Positions 42,240 through 51,772 of a stretch of 64,000 nt of DNA are shown piece by piece. The notes beneath the pieces are model-generated. The model was not told where the DNA came from. It worked only from the letters and a program-made list of their open reading frames with translations, and did not search any database. Position numbers and translations under genes: made by a program. Numbering within the stretch: position 1 is the first letter of the stretch; each line of letters starts with the position of its first letter. Source of the DNA: Aneurinibacillus soli (GTDB lineage Bacteria > Bacillota > Bacilli > Aneurinibacillales > Aneurinibacillaceae); the NCBI RefSeq assembly GCF_002355375.1, contig NZ_AP017312.1, positions 2,373,001 to 2,437,000 on the forward strand, in the 5' to 3' direction.

Positions 42240-43667
42240 ATGACAACATTTTATGAATTAGGTATAAGTGAATCCCTTCAAAGAGCAGTTACGGATATGG
42301 GTTTTGAAGAAACATCTTCAATCCAGGAGAAAGCCATCCCAGTTGCCTTGACGGGGAAAGATATTATTGGCCAAGCACAGACAGGTACAGGAAAAACGGC
42401 AGCCTTTGCTATTCCGATTTTGGAAAAAGTGGATACGACTAAAGAATATGTTCAGGCCCTTGTTATTGCGCCTACAAGGGAATTAGCCATTCAGGTTTCA
42501 GAAGAGATTAACCGTTTAGCGAAATATATGGGGATACGTTCTCTTCCGATTTATGGGGGACAGTCTATCGATCATCAAATAAGGGGATTAAAAACACGTC
42601 CGCATATTATAACCGGAACACCAGGCAGACTGCTGGATCACATCAAACGGAAAACACTGCGGTTAGATTGTACCTTTATGGTCGTATTGGATGAAGCAGA
42701 TGAAATGTTAGATATGGGTTTTCTAGAGGATATCGAACAAATCCTTAAGGAGGCCCCGGTGGGAAAACAAACCTTACTGTTTTCGGCAACAATGCCAAAA
42801 CCGATTCAAAACCTTGCGAAAAAATTTATGAGCAATCCAGAAATCATTAAAATTCAGGCGAAAGAAGTCACATCTCCAGCAGTGGAACAAGTGTATTATG
42901 AGGTAAACGAACGCCAAAAGTTTGATGTTCTTTGCCGTCTGTTGGATGTGGGGAATCCAGAGCTGGCAGTAATCTTTGGGCGAACAAAAAGACGCGTTGA
43001 TGAATTGAGCGATGCCTTAAATAAAAGAGGTTATCTTGCTGGTGGGTTGCACGGAGATTTAAATCAGCGGCAGCGAGATGTTGTGATGAATAAATTTCGT
43101 GAGGGAAGTATTGATATTTTAGTCGCAACAGATGTTGCTGCTAGGGGAATTGATGTTTCAGGCGTTACTCATGTCTACAATTTTGACATCCCGCAAGACC
43201 CGGAAAGTTATGTTCACCGCATTGGAAGAACAGGACGAGCCGGTAAGACGGGGGTTGCTGTCACATTTGTTATGCCTAGGAAAACAGGTCAGCTTCGGAG
43301 TATCGAAAAAGCTGCAAAAGTAAAAATCCATCGAAAACCGATTCCGACAGTTACAGAAGCGATGGAGTTTAAACAACGAATGACATCAGAAAAGCTGATT
43401 CAATTAGCTGAAGAGGGTGATTATTTACAGTTTAAGCAAACGGCAAGTGAATTACTGGATCAGTATGATTCAATTACGTTAGTTTCGGTTGCCTTGAAGC
43501 TATTGATGAAGGAACAGATGGATGAAACTGTACAGATTACTACCGAAGAAACGCGAGATTCCAAGAAGCCTGAAAGGAAAGAAAGAAGGAATTATAATGG
43601 GAATAAAGGGTTTGCAGGAAGAAACACAAAAGGTAAGCGAGGGCGAACTTCTAGCTCATTGTTATAA
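42240..43667 (+). CDS. cshA: DEAD-box ATP-dependent RNA helicase, CshA-like
   Basis: A 475-residue RNA helicase with all core motifs: Q motif (SIQEKAIP), AQTGTGKT near 45-52, PTREL, TPGRL, DEAD in LDEADEMLD near 149-157, SAT in LFSATMP, ARGID and [10 protein letters not shown]. The C-terminal extension has the [15 protein letters not shown] dimerisation-like region and ends in a basic Arg/Lys/Gly tail. It unwinds structured RNA and is typical of cold adaptation and RNA degradation. ATG 42240 is preferred to the GTG 12 bases upstream because the family begins at this point. Confidence 0.92.
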   Translation: MTTFYELGISESLQRAVTDMGFEETSSIQEKAIPVALTGKDIIGQAQTGTGKTAAFAIPILEKVDTTKEYVQALVIAPTRELAIQVSEEINRLAKYMGIRSLPIYGGQSIDHQIRGLKTRPHIITGTPGRLLDHIKRKTLRLDCTFMVVLDEADEMLDMGFLEDIEQILKEAPVGKQTLLFSATMPKPIQNLAKKFMSNPEIIKIQAKEVTSPAVEQVYYEVNERQKFDVLCRLLDVGNPELAVIFGRTKRRVDELSDALNKRGYLAGGLHGDLNQRQRDVVMNKFREGSIDILVATDVAARGIDVSGVTHVYNFDIPQDPESYVHRIGRTGRAGKTGVAVTFVMPRKTGQLRSIEKAAKVKIHRKPIPTVTEAMEFKQRMTSEKLIQLAEEGDYLQFKQTASELLDQYDSITLVSVALKLLMKEQMDETVQITTEETRDSKKPERKERRNYNGNKGFAGRNTKGKRGRTSSSLL

Positions 43668-43824
43668 AGAGAGAGGCTGGAGCGTTAAAGAAGTTTCCAG
43701 ACGACGCAGACAAATTGGCAATTAGAAGTGCAAAAATGTACCAATTTACAGAAATAGTAAAAGAGGTCAGTGTTGCCAATATAAATCAGAAAAGCTAAAT
43801 CACATCCAAAGAGCTTTATTTATG

Positions 43825-43848
43825 CAAAAAAAATAGCCTTCGGGCTAT
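43825..43848 (-). terminator. Terminator of the CarD-type gene
   Basis: On the minus strand ATAGCCCGAAGGCTAT forms a six-base-pair stem with a tetraloop and is followed by eight T residues. Confidence 0.88.
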
Positions 43849-43883
43849 TCTATTCTTTTGAAGAGACATGTAGCTTCTCATCC

Positions 43884-44372
43884 TCAGTTATAAACCTCTG
43901 CATGTAAAAAATCAATTGCCTGGTTTTCAGTGAATCCTTTGACTAACGCTAGTTCACTAATTAACATGTCCTTTGCATTGTCCAGCATTCTCTTTTCGCT
44001 TGAATTCAGCGCTTTTCTTTCATTCATACGCATTAAATCACAGATGACTTCAGCACCTTCTTGTATAGCGCCCGTTTTGATTTTATCCATGTTTATGCGA
44101 TACCTTTGGCTCCATGGGAGTGATTGTTCTAATTCTCTATCACGAAAAACAAGCAATGTATTTTCCAATGTAAGCATATCGACAGCCAGGCGTATGCCTA
44201 CATCTGATGCTTTCCCCATAGGAACCAGTACTTGCATATTGCCAATGGGCATTTTTATGACATAATACTGCTGTTTCTCTCCAAGGATTTCCTTTTCCTC
44301 TATGGCTTCAATTACACCTGCACCATGCATTGGATAAACAATCTTGTCGCCAACTTGGAACAAAAAATCCAC
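43884..44372 (-). CDS. CarD family transcription regulator
   Basis: A 162-residue protein with an N-terminal RNA-polymerase-interacting domain (about 1-60: FQVGDKIVYPMHGAGVIEAIEEKE and VLVPMGKAS) like that of CarD and the transcription-repair factor Mfd. A helical C-terminal domain (about 75-162) is of the DNA-minor-groove-binding type. CarD proteins stabilise open promoter complexes, especially at rRNA promoters. A CTGGAGGTGGATTTTTTGTTCC-like region precedes the start on the minus strand. It stands alone, with its own terminator. Direct role here unknown. Confidence 0.88.
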   Translation of the reverse strand: MDFLFQVGDKIVYPMHGAGVIEAIEEKEILGEKQQYYVIKMPIGNMQVLVPMGKASDVGIRLAVDMLTLENTLLVFRDRELEQSLPWSQRYRINMDKIKTGAIQEGAEVICDLMRMNERKALNSSEKRMLDNAKDMLISELALVKGFTENQAIDFLHAEVYN

Positions 44373-44637
44373 CTCCAGTAAGTATCTTCTTTAAGGATAC
44401 CACACATGGGTTATAATAGCAAAAATTAAATAATATCATAAATATTCAATTGAAGTCAATAATCTTTCGGGAATAAATATCAATTTATGTGTAGGGGTTA
44501 TCTGGATATAAAAATTGTATAGCGGCTTTTATTATATCTTTTTTAGCACTCGATCTTTCGCCTCCCAATCATTTTGGGGGGCGTATTACTTTTTGCATAG
44601 TTTTTATAAAACAAAAGTGAAGAGGGGGAGAAATACA
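44373..44637. other. AT-rich intergenic region
   Basis: 265 bases between the divergent CarD-type gene and a small ORF. It is strongly AT-rich. Apart from CTTTCGCCTCCCAATCATTTTGGGGGGCG near 44560, a CCCCC/GGGGG-type hairpin, nothing stands out. It must contain two promoters. Confidence 0.4.
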
Positions 44638-44889
44638 ATGAACGAATTTATTAAAAAGAGTTTAAATTCTTTAGATAGCCAACTATCTATTATTGAAGCT
44701 TCTATAAATAGATTAATTGGAGGAAATCCTATAACAAGAATGCGCTCAAAGGAATTTACTGACTATAAAGTAATGAATGGAGAGCAAAAGTCAGTCTTGT
44801 TTGAATATTATTTTATACGTTGTAGAACATTATGTATATCACACAGGGCAATTTGTGTATATGGAATCTTAAAAACCATCTATCTTTAA
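44638..44889 (+). CDS. Hypothetical small protein
   Basis: An 83-residue frame with a strong AGAGGGGGAGAAATACA ribosome site before ATG 44638. The first 40 residues (NEFIKKSLNSLDSQLSIIE and on) look like a helical protein. The second half, after about residue 60, is Cys/Ile-rich and less protein-like, so the gene may be frameshifted or degraded at the 3' end. It is AT-rich, unlike the flanking envelope genes. No family recognised. Confidence 0.4.
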   Translation: MNEFIKKSLNSLDSQLSIIEASINRLIGGNPITRMRSKEFTDYKVMNGEQKSVLFEYYFIRCRTLCISHRAICVYGILKTIYL

Positions 44890-45054
44890 AAAATATTTAT
44901 TTCATAATGAACTTATTGTATCTTCTTCTTGTCTTTTTATGTATGTCAAGAGCAGCTTCGTTTCACTGTGAATGTACCATGAGTACAAAAAAGAAGAATA
45001 TTTCAGGATATGTATAAAGAGCTAGAAAGAAAGAAGGAACGGAGAGGATTTCAA

Positions 45055-45711
45055 GTGAACACACTCAGATTACAGTTTACGTATGTTTTTTTTCTTGGTT
45101 TATTAGCAGCTATTTGTTTCGGTATAGTAGCCGGTCTTGTAAGTACACATAAGATTGCCTATTTTGACAGTATGGTCATATCGTTTATCCAGGGTTTTGA
45201 ATCGCCGACACTTACGAAAGTGATGAAGTTTTTTACATTTGTAGGCTCAACCGCTTTTGTGGGGATTATTTCCATAGTTATCCTGATTTTCTTGTATAAA
45301 GTTCTCAATCATCGTTTAGAGATGCTTTTATTTATGGTTGTTATGGCAGGAACAGTCATTCTGGATCAAGCATTAAAATTTTCATTTCACCGGGAGCGTC
45401 CGACGTTTCATCGTCTTATTGAAGAAACAGGATACAGTTTCCCCAGTGGTCATTCCGTAGAGGCTTTTGCGATGTATGGGATAGTATCCTTTCTTCTATG
45501 GCGTCATATTCCTGCCCGAGCGGGACGTACGATTATTATTATCATTAGTGTTATTATGACTTTATCTATTGGAATAAGTCGTATTTATTTAGGCGTGCAT
45601 TACCCAAGTGATGTTATTGGAGGCTACCTTGTCAGTGGATTCTGGCTCTCACTTACCATTTGGTACTATCAGTGGTATAAGGAGCACCGTTATCAACAAA
45701 AATCAGTATAA
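45055..45711 (+). CDS. PAP2 family phosphatase
   Basis: A 218-residue membrane phosphatase with six hydrophobic segments. The three PAP2 motifs are visible: KFSFHRERPTF near 105-115, YSFPSGHSVEAF near 126-137 and SRIYLGVHYPSDVIGGY near 176-192. It probably removes phosphate from undecaprenyl pyrophosphate or phosphatidylglycerophosphate. GTG 45055 is chosen because GGAGAGGATTTCAA precedes it; ATG 45010 lacks a site. It begins a run of envelope genes (transglycosylase, DedA). Confidence 0.9.
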   Translation: MNTLRLQFTYVFFLGLLAAICFGIVAGLVSTHKIAYFDSMVISFIQGFESPTLTKVMKFFTFVGSTAFVGIISIVILIFLYKVLNHRLEMLLFMVVMAGTVILDQALKFSFHRERPTFHRLIEETGYSFPSGHSVEAFAMYGIVSFLLWRHIPARAGRTIIIIISVIMTLSIGISRIYLGVHYPSDVIGGYLVSGFWLSLTIWYYQWYKEHRYQQKSV

Positions 45712-45746
45712 ATTTCTCGAACGCAAAACATGAGGAGGTGATAACC

Positions 45747-46460
45747 GTGAGAAAGATAAATTGGGGGGCGCGACTTTTTCTTCTTTGTTTATTGCTGTGG
45801 GCTTCTTTTCTTTTTATCTTCTCAAATATATATCCAGTGGCAGACGTGGTTAGAGAAATATCTAATCAAAAGATCATAGAGAATAAAAGTCGTTTTCTAT
45901 CTCTGCAGCAAATTCCAGGGGCGTTTCAATTGGCGATTATTGAAACAGAAGATCGTCGTTTTTATTCTCACTTCGGTATTGACCCGATCGGTATTGTTCG
46001 TTCTTTTTTTGTAGACGTTCAGGGAGATCAACTTCGTGAAGGTGGAAGTACGATTACGCAGCAACTGATACGAAACACCATTTTAGGACCAGAAAAAACT
46101 TTTACCCGCAAAATAAAGGAAGTTGTTTTATCTGTTGCCTTGGACAGCTTTATGAGTAAGCAAGAAATTCTGGATTTATATTTAAATATTATTTATTTTG
46201 GACACGGGGCGTATGGAGCGGGACAGGCAGCTCAAGTTTACTTTGGCAAGTCGCTATCCGCCCTTTCTCTTCCGGAATGGAGCCTACTGGCCGGGCTTCC
46301 TAATGAACCATACAATTTAGATCCGTATTCTTTTATGAACCGTGCAAAAGAACGGCAAAAAGAAGTTCTTCAGCATTTAGTAGATGCACATTATATTAGC
46401 CAGCAGGAAGCAGATGCAGCCTATCAGCAGAAACTGGTGCTTAAACACTCAAAAGCTTAG
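45747..46460 (+). CDS. Monofunctional GT51 peptidoglycan glycosyltransferase
   Basis: A 237-residue protein with one N-terminal membrane anchor (about 8-28) and a GT51 domain. The catalytic Glu is in IETEDRRFYSHFGID near 65-79, with REGGSTITQQLIRN, RKIKEVVLSVALD and the second Glu in KQEILDLYLNIIYFGHGAYG. It polymerises lipid II glycan strands without a transpeptidase domain (MtgA-like). GTG 45747 follows GAGGAGGTGATAACC. Fused PBPs have much longer C-termini; this is short. Confidence 0.9.
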   Translation: MRKINWGARLFLLCLLLWASFLFIFSNIYPVADVVREISNQKIIENKSRFLSLQQIPGAFQLAIIETEDRRFYSHFGIDPIGIVRSFFVDVQGDQLREGGSTITQQLIRNTILGPEKTFTRKIKEVVLSVALDSFMSKQEILDLYLNIIYFGHGAYGAGQAAQVYFGKSLSALSLPEWSLLAGLPNEPYNLDPYSFMNRAKERQKEVLQHLVDAHYISQQEADAAYQQKLVLKHSKA

Positions 46461-46503
46461 ATTAATTTTGAAGAAAGAAATAAATAGCTACAGGAGAGAG
46501 AAA

Positions 46504-47097
46504 ATGCAAAATTTAATTCACACGCTTTTACTTTCATTAGCAAGTCTCGGTTACGTTGGAATTGCATTAGGACTCATGGTTGAAGTGATTCCAAGTGAAA
46601 TTGTATTAGCCTACAGCGGGTTTCTCATCGCCCAGGGGAAAATCTCCTTGCCTGGAGCGATTATTGCGGGAACAATTGGCGGAACGATTGCCCAACTGTT
46701 CATTTATTGGATTGGATATTACGGGGGAAGGCCATTTTTAGAGAAGTATGGGAAATATCTTTTCATTCATAAACGTCATATAGATGTAGCAGAAAATTGG
46801 TTTAATCGTTATGGTTCCGGCGTTATTTTTACCGCCCGTTTTATTCCTGTCGTAAGACATGCTATTTCAATCCCTGCAGGAATAGCCCGCATGCCGATTA
46901 TAAAATTTATAATCTACACGATGTGCGCTGTTATTCCATGGTCTGCTTTGTTTATTAGTCTGGGTATTCAATTAGGGGAGAATTGGAGTCAAATTAATCA
47001 AATGGCTCGGCCATATGTCCAACCTATTATGATAATCGCAAGTATAATTACGTTGCTCTATGTTTCATACAGCCTATGGAAAAGGAAGAGAAAATAA
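46504..47097 (+). CDS. DedA family membrane protein
   Basis: A 197-residue protein of the DedA/SNARE-associated family with several membrane segments. Conserved features are the acidic GLMVEVIPSEIVLAYSGFL region near 20-40 and the R-x4-R type motif FTARFIPVVRHAISIPAGIARM near 111-132. DedA proteins are proposed lipid scramblases, including for undecaprenyl phosphate recycling. It fits with the preceding PAP2 and GT51 genes. ATG 46504 follows ACAGGAGAGAGAAA; the longer frame from 46384 overlaps the transglycosylase. Confidence 0.9.
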   Translation: MQNLIHTLLLSLASLGYVGIALGLMVEVIPSEIVLAYSGFLIAQGKISLPGAIIAGTIGGTIAQLFIYWIGYYGGRPFLEKYGKYLFIHKRHIDVAENWFNRYGSGVIFTARFIPVVRHAISIPAGIARMPIIKFIIYTMCAVIPWSALFISLGIQLGENWSQINQMARPYVQPIMIIASIITLLYVSYSLWKRKRK

Positions 47098-47315
47098 CGG
47101 ATAAGTCACTTCCTAAGTTTTCAGCTGAGAAAGAACAATGAGATACGGCGTCATTCACAATTTATTAGAAAGCATTTAAGAAAATTTTAAAGTTTTCTTT
47201 ATCTTGTTTTTAGGATTACTCGATACAATGGGGACGCACCGGGCAAAAGAATATCGATTTATTCAAAGAATGATAATGTATGACCAACAAGATACAGAGA
47301 AGAGGAGGAAATCAT

Positions 47316-48236
47316 ATGTCTACATCTATTCTAGAGATTCGCAACCTGACCAAGCGAATCGGGAATAAAACGATAATTGACAATGTAAGTTTTGAAATAC
47401 CAAAGGGTGAAGTGTTTGGTTTTTTAGGTCCTAATGGAGCGGGGAAAACTACAACCATACGAATGATGGTTGGTTTAATGAGCATTACAGAAGGGGATGT
47501 CTTAATTGATGGACATAGTATTATAACCGATTTCGAAAGGGCGATCGTTAAAGTAGGAGCTATTGTAGAGAATCCTGAGATGTATAAATTCTTGAGCGGG
47601 TATGATAATTTAATTCATTTTGCACGGATGGTACCAGGCATTACGAAGGAACGTATTGACGAGGTTATTCAATTGGTAGGTTTAGCAAATCGTATCCGTG
47701 ACAAAGTTAAAACCTATTCACTCGGCATGCGACAGCGGTTAGGGGTAGCTCAAGCTTTGCTTCATAAGCCATCCCTTCTTATTTTGGATGAACCGACCAA
47801 TGGACTTGATCCTGCAGGTATTCGAGAACTGAGGGATTATTTGCATACACTGACGCGGGAGGAAGGGATTTCTGTTTTAGTATCGAGTCACTTGTTGTCT
47901 GAGATGCAGCTGATGTGTGACCGGGTAGCGATTATCCAAGAAGGAAAATTGATTGATGTTCAATCCATTAAAGATATTATGAATGAGGAAACAAGTAGTT
48001 CTGTTGTGTTTGAGCTTGATGATATTGAATTGGCTTTAGAAACATTAGCGTCCCAGCAGTCAGCTAGGCTAAAGAGAGTCGATGGCGGAGTGGAATGTTG
48101 GTTAGACAAAGAACAGATTGCGGTAATCAATGAAATTTTAGTTAAGGCTGGAGTTAAGATTTATGGAATTAAAAAGATTACTCCATCTTTGGAAGAAAAA
48201 TTCTTGCAAGTGACAGGGAGTGATCAAATTGCTTAA
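47316..48236 (+). CDS. ABC transporter ATPase, BcrA/bacteriocin-resistance type
   Basis: A 306-residue nucleotide-binding protein with Walker A (GPNGAGKTT near 40-48), Q-loop, signature YSLGMRQRLG near 138-147, Walker B (LLILDEPTNGLDP near 158-170) and H-switch (SSHLLSEMQ). A C-terminal regulatory extension of about 80 residues follows. It powers the permease encoded next. ATG 47316 follows AAGAGGAGGAAATCAT. Peptide antibiotic or lipid efflux is typical for the family. Confidence 0.93.
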   Translation: MSTSILEIRNLTKRIGNKTIIDNVSFEIPKGEVFGFLGPNGAGKTTTIRMMVGLMSITEGDVLIDGHSIITDFERAIVKVGAIVENPEMYKFLSGYDNLIHFARMVPGITKERIDEVIQLVGLANRIRDKVKTYSLGMRQRLGVAQALLHKPSLLILDEPTNGLDPAGIRELRDYLHTLTREEGISVLVSSHLLSEMQLMCDRVAIIQEGKLIDVQSIKDIMNEETSSSVVFELDDIELALETLASQQSARLKRVDGGVECWLDKEQIAVINEILVKAGVKIYGIKKITPSLEEKFLQVTGSDQIA

Positions 48237-49176
48237 TCTATTGCTGAATGAAAATATGAAAATTTATCGACGTATGCGAACTTGGATGTTGGTTGTAGCC
48301 TTAGTTCTCACGACGATAGGGTTTTTAACCGCTCAACATTTTACGGTGAAGCCTGCTGAAGTAGCCAATGCTAGTTGGAAAACAAACATACAACAACAGA
48401 TCAAAAATGATCAGCGCATGTTAACAGTTATGAATCGGGGAAATGATTGGAAAGCACGAGTGACATCACGAATTAATGTAAACCAATATCACTTAACGCA
48501 CAATTTACCACCTACGGATGAAACGTTGTGGGGTAATATACTAAAGGCAGCCGATCTCGTTGTTGTTGTCACTGTTTTTACCGTTGTGATTGCAGCGGAT
48601 AGTGTAGCAGGTGAGTTTAGTTCGGGAACGATCAAATTGCTCCTAATTCGTCCGGTATCTCGTTCCAAAATACTTCTTTCTAAATATGTATCAACTGTAG
48701 TGTTTTCGGTACTTCTTTTACTGATCTTATTTATTAGTGCGTTTATCGTATCAGGTGTATTGCAAGGGTTCCATGATATAGGCGTTCCTTATGTGTATGC
48801 ATCGGGTGATGGCGTTGTTCACACTAAAAATATTGTTCAAGAAGCGATTAGCACATACTTATATCAATGTGTACAAATGATTATAACGGTAACGATGGCT
48901 TTTATGATTTCTACCGTATTCCGTAGTAGTTCTATTGCAATTGCATTATCTGTGGGGATTATGTTTGCTGGATCAAGCATCGTTAGTTTTTTATCTCAAT
49001 TTAGCTGGGCAAAATACTATTTGTTTGAAAACACGGATTTGACCCAATATCTTAATGGTACACCTAATATTCCAGGCATGACGCTATCGTTTTCGATTAC
49101 AGTTATACTTGGTTATTTCTTAACTTTTATTGCCTTATCTTGGATTGTGTTTAAGAAAAGAGATATTGCGGCGTAA
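48229..49176 (+). CDS. ABC transporter permease (ABC-2 type)
   Basis: A 315-residue integral membrane partner of the preceding ATPase. It has one helix near 16-36, a large extracytoplasmic loop (about 40-110) and five further helices, the last near 285-310; the SVAGEFSSGTIKLLLIRPVSRSKILLSKY coupling segment is typical of ABC-2 permeases. TTG 48229 is preferred because ACAGGGAG ends about nine bases before it. GTG 48220 is too close to that site but also possible. It overlaps the ATPase gene. Confidence 0.85.
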   Translation: MLNLLLNENMKIYRRMRTWMLVVALVLTTIGFLTAQHFTVKPAEVANASWKTNIQQQIKNDQRMLTVMNRGNDWKARVTSRINVNQYHLTHNLPPTDETLWGNILKAADLVVVVTVFTVVIAADSVAGEFSSGTIKLLLIRPVSRSKILLSKYVSTVVFSVLLLLILFISAFIVSGVLQGFHDIGVPYVYASGDGVVHTKNIVQEAISTYLYQCVQMIITVTMAFMISTVFRSSSIAIALSVGIMFAGSSIVSFLSQFSWAKYYLFENTDLTQYLNGTPNIPGMTLSFSITVILGYFLTFIALSWIVFKKRDIAA

Positions 49177-49221
49177 TGTTTTTTAGTGAAAGAACAAATC
49201 ATTGGGGGAAAGAAATAGCAT

Positions 49222-50019
49222 ATGAATAAGTCCTTATCGATCACCACCCATAACGCGCAGCAAATCTTTACTAAGGTGCCGGAAATTACGATCTACTTCT
49301 GGATCATCAAGGTCATGACCACTGGTATGGGCGAGGTGTTCTCTGATTATCTAGTCAATCATATGAATCCGATCATTGCAGTAGCTCTCGGGGGAATTGG
49401 CCTGGTAGCCTCATTAGTATTGCAGTTCTCAGTACGCCGCTATGTAGCATGGATCTACTGGTTAGTTGTCGTAATGGTCAGTATATTTGGTACGATGGCT
49501 GCTGATGTTGTGCATGTTATATTGGGTGTCCCGTACCTTGTATCAACCGCGTTTTTTGCGGTGGCGCTGACTCTTATCTTTGTAATCTGGTATAGGACCG
49601 AGAAGACTCTGTCTATACACAGTATCTACACTCGTCTTCGCGAGGCTTTTTACTGGTGCACCGTACTGGGTACGTTTGCACTGGGCACCGCTGCGGGAGA
49701 TATGACCGCAGCAACGCTACACCTGGGATATTTGCTCTCGGGGGTGCTGTTTGCCGTCTTGCTTGCTATCCCGGTTCTGGGCTATCGATTCTTTGGGCTG
49801 AATGAGATTTTTGCCTTCTGGTTTGCCTATATAATGACACGTCCGGTAGGCGCCTCGTTTTCGGACTGGATATCGGTGCCTCATAGCCGTGGCGGTCTTG
49901 GATTGGGCGAAGGTCCTGTCAGTCTTTGCTTAACGATTATGATCCTGCTCTTTGTCGGCTACCTGGAAATGACCCGCAGAGATGTAAAGGAAGAATCTGG
50001 CGTATCACAGACGAGATAG
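49222..50019 (+). CDS. DUF347/COG4705 multi-pass membrane protein
   Basis: A 265-residue membrane protein with eight or more helices and four internal repeats sharing a G-x3-(S/A/G)-D pattern: GMGEVFSDYLVNHM near 35-48, GTMAADVVHVILG near 89-101, GTAAGDMTAATLHLGY near 154-169 and PVGASFSDWISVP near 213-225. This is the DUF347 repeat. Function is unknown, though some relatives are linked to metal exposure. A GGGGGAAAGAAATAGCAT site precedes ATG 49222. Its GC content looks higher than that of the ABC genes before it, and a terminator follows. Confidence 0.85.
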   Translation: MNKSLSITTHNAQQIFTKVPEITIYFWIIKVMTTGMGEVFSDYLVNHMNPIIAVALGGIGLVASLVLQFSVRRYVAWIYWLVVVMVSIFGTMAADVVHVILGVPYLVSTAFFAVALTLIFVIWYRTEKTLSIHSIYTRLREAFYWCTVLGTFALGTAAGDMTAATLHLGYLLSGVLFAVLLAIPVLGYRFFGLNEIFAFWFAYIMTRPVGASFSDWISVPHSRGGLGLGEGPVSLCLTIMILLFVGYLEMTRRDVKEESGVSQTR

Positions 50020-50045
50020 TAAACTTATTCGCAGCAATAGCTATA

Positions 50046-50083
50046 CAGCAGACCTTCGCAAAAATAGCGAGGTCTGCTTTTTT
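50046..50083 (+). terminator. Terminator after the DUF347 gene
   Basis: AGCAGACCTTCGC pairs with GCGAGGTCTGCT around a six-base loop, followed by TTTTTTA. Confidence 0.9.
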
Positions 50084-50400
50084 ATCGATTATAATAGTTA
50101 TCCGTACACATTTGCCGTGGTTTTATCTGAATGCAGTGAAATATAAAGATGATTCAGACATTTGCTTACGAGTTTGCTGCACTCTTGCAAAAAATTGTCG
50201 GAAAAACGGGGGGCAAAAAAGGACATTCTGACCTTTTGTAAAAATTCGGGATACAACATCCAGAATCATCCGAAAAAATAAACGGGATTTGGATAGGGTA
50301 TATTTGGGGATTGATGCTTTTCGGGTGGGAAGCGGATGAGATGCAACGAGGTGAAGTATGTTATAACCATATTGCAAATTTAACTAAGGTGATCATACCC
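50084..50400. other. Intergenic region before exonuclease copy 2
   Basis: 317 bases with no convincing gene. It holds the AAGGTGATCATACCC ribosome site of the exonuclease and presumably its promoter. Stretches of frame run through it but have no start site or protein-like composition. Confidence 0.4.
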
Positions 50401-51102
50401 ATGAATTATATTGTGCTGGATACGGAATTAAATGGACGGGCATGGAAAAGCACAGACCCGATGGAGATCATATCGATCGGGGCGGTGAAAATAAAGGAAG
50501 AACATATCCGAAACAAACCAGATACGTGCGAAATGTTTTATGAATACGTTAAACCTCTCTACACCTATACCGATTATGCCCGGAAGTTCACGCAAATACC
50601 GAGGCAAGCGATCGCAAAGGCGGAATCATTCGGGCGTGTTATCGAAACATTCAAGCGGTGGATCGGGGAAGAAGAGTATGTGTTTATCGGATGGAGCGAA
50701 TCGGACAAACTGGCTTTGATTCGGGACTGTAAAATGCACAAGCTTGAGGAAGAGTGGGTAGATCGGTATATTGATCTGCAGGCATACATAAAAAGGTATC
50801 GTCCCGAGGCAGGTCATCAGCAGCTTTCCTTGCGAAATGCGGTGGAGCTGTTTGGCCTGCCGTGGATTGGCGAGGAGCACGATGCTCTTGATGATGCGAT
50901 AAATACGGCTAAAATTTTTACGCTGCTCTGTAAGGATAAACCGGGGAATCTCGTTCAGGAATTTATGCGAGGGAGTACCTGCAAGGTTTATCGAAAATGC
51001 CAAAAGTGCGGGGTTTTTTATTATCCGAAATCGAATCGGATCAGACGGGCGAAAATGTGCGGGAAGTGCTTTAGAGAGACGCAGAAAGCACGGACTGAGT
51101 AG
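50401..51102 (+). CDS. DEDDh-type 3'-5' exonuclease-like protein, copy 2
   Basis: A 233-residue paralogue of 25587-26288, of identical length and about 78% identical by eye. Motifs are conserved: DTE at 7-9, Asp in WSESDKLAL, H-x4-D in GEEHDALDDA, and the four-Cys element CQKCG ... CGKC at the C-terminus. Both copies are therefore likely active. Copies 25 kb apart with all motifs intact suggest a retained duplication with some specialisation. Two small genes for an esterase and SelO follow. Confidence 0.8.
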   Translation: MNYIVLDTELNGRAWKSTDPMEIISIGAVKIKEEHIRNKPDTCEMFYEYVKPLYTYTDYARKFTQIPRQAIAKAESFGRVIETFKRWIGEEEYVFIGWSESDKLALIRDCKMHKLEEEWVDRYIDLQAYIKRYRPEAGHQQLSLRNAVELFGLPWIGEEHDALDDAINTAKIFTLLCKDKPGNLVQEFMRGSTCKVYRKCQKCGVFYYPKSNRIRRAKMCGKCFRETQKARTE

Positions 51103-51127
51103 AAGAGAAGGGATGGAGAGAGAAAAT

Positions 51128-51724
51128 ATGATTATCAATATACACGGTTTTTCTTCTTCAGGAAGGAATGCGAAGTTTTCTTTTTTGGAAGAAGTGTTTC
51201 CAGAAGAAAAGATCATGTCACCGGATCTGGCAGTTGAACCGATGAAGGCGATTGAACAACTCAAAACGTATATAGAGGAGTATAGGACAGAGCCGATTTT
51301 GCTCGTTGGCTCCAGTCTTGGCGGTTTCTATGCGTACTACTTATCGGCTTTGTATCGATGCCATGCTGTTCTTCTCAACCCTTCGCTGCTTCCGTTTGCC
51401 ACATTAATGGATTGTCTCGGCAACAATGTCAATTACAACACAGGCGAGCCGTTTGTGTTTACGATGGAGCATGTTAAGCAGCTTCGGGATCTGTTTCAAC
51501 ATGTGTATCTGGAAGGTGATCCGGCTCTTCTGCATGCATTTGTATGCGAAGATGATGAACGGATTGATCATAGACAGACTGAAAAAATGCTGACTGGCTG
51601 TGCGACATATCGAGCGTTTGCTACCGGGAGACATCGTTTTGATGACCTAGGTCGGATTACGAATGATATAAGAAGCATTTATAGGACGCTAACCATATAT
51701 GGAAAGAGTATAATGAAGGAATAG
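51128..51724 (+). CDS. YqiA/YcfP-like alpha/beta hydrolase
   Basis: A 198-residue small esterase of the UPF0227/YqiA group. It starts with the HGF turn (IINIHGFSSSG), has the nucleophile elbow GSSLGGFYAYYL near 65-76 and a C-terminal His in ATGRHRFDD near 170-178. The family has thioesterase or esterase activity on short acyl chains. ATG 51128 is favoured because GGATGGAGAGAG precedes it. It lies 25 bases after the exonuclease gene and may share its transcript. Confidence 0.85.
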   Translation: MIINIHGFSSSGRNAKFSFLEEVFPEEKIMSPDLAVEPMKAIEQLKTYIEEYRTEPILLVGSSLGGFYAYYLSALYRCHAVLLNPSLLPFATLMDCLGNNVNYNTGEPFVFTMEHVKQLRDLFQHVYLEGDPALLHAFVCEDDERIDHRQTEKMLTGCATYRAFATGRHRFDDLGRITNDIRSIYRTLTIYGKSIMKE

Positions 51725-51772
51725 AAGCGGACACTAAAAGGAGTTATCTTGCAAAGAAGAAAAGGAGATGCA

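Noticed and set aside
43522-43725. Open frame overlapping the helicase 3' end
   Set aside because: Runs in another frame of the helicase coding region and only extends about 55 bases past its stop; no start site.
44832-45017. Open frame of 61 codons between the small hypothetical gene and the PAP2 gene
   Set aside because: No ribosome site, it overlaps the end of the small gene, and its composition looks like translated AT-rich noise, though a 36-residue hydrophobic peptide from 44907 cannot be fully excluded.
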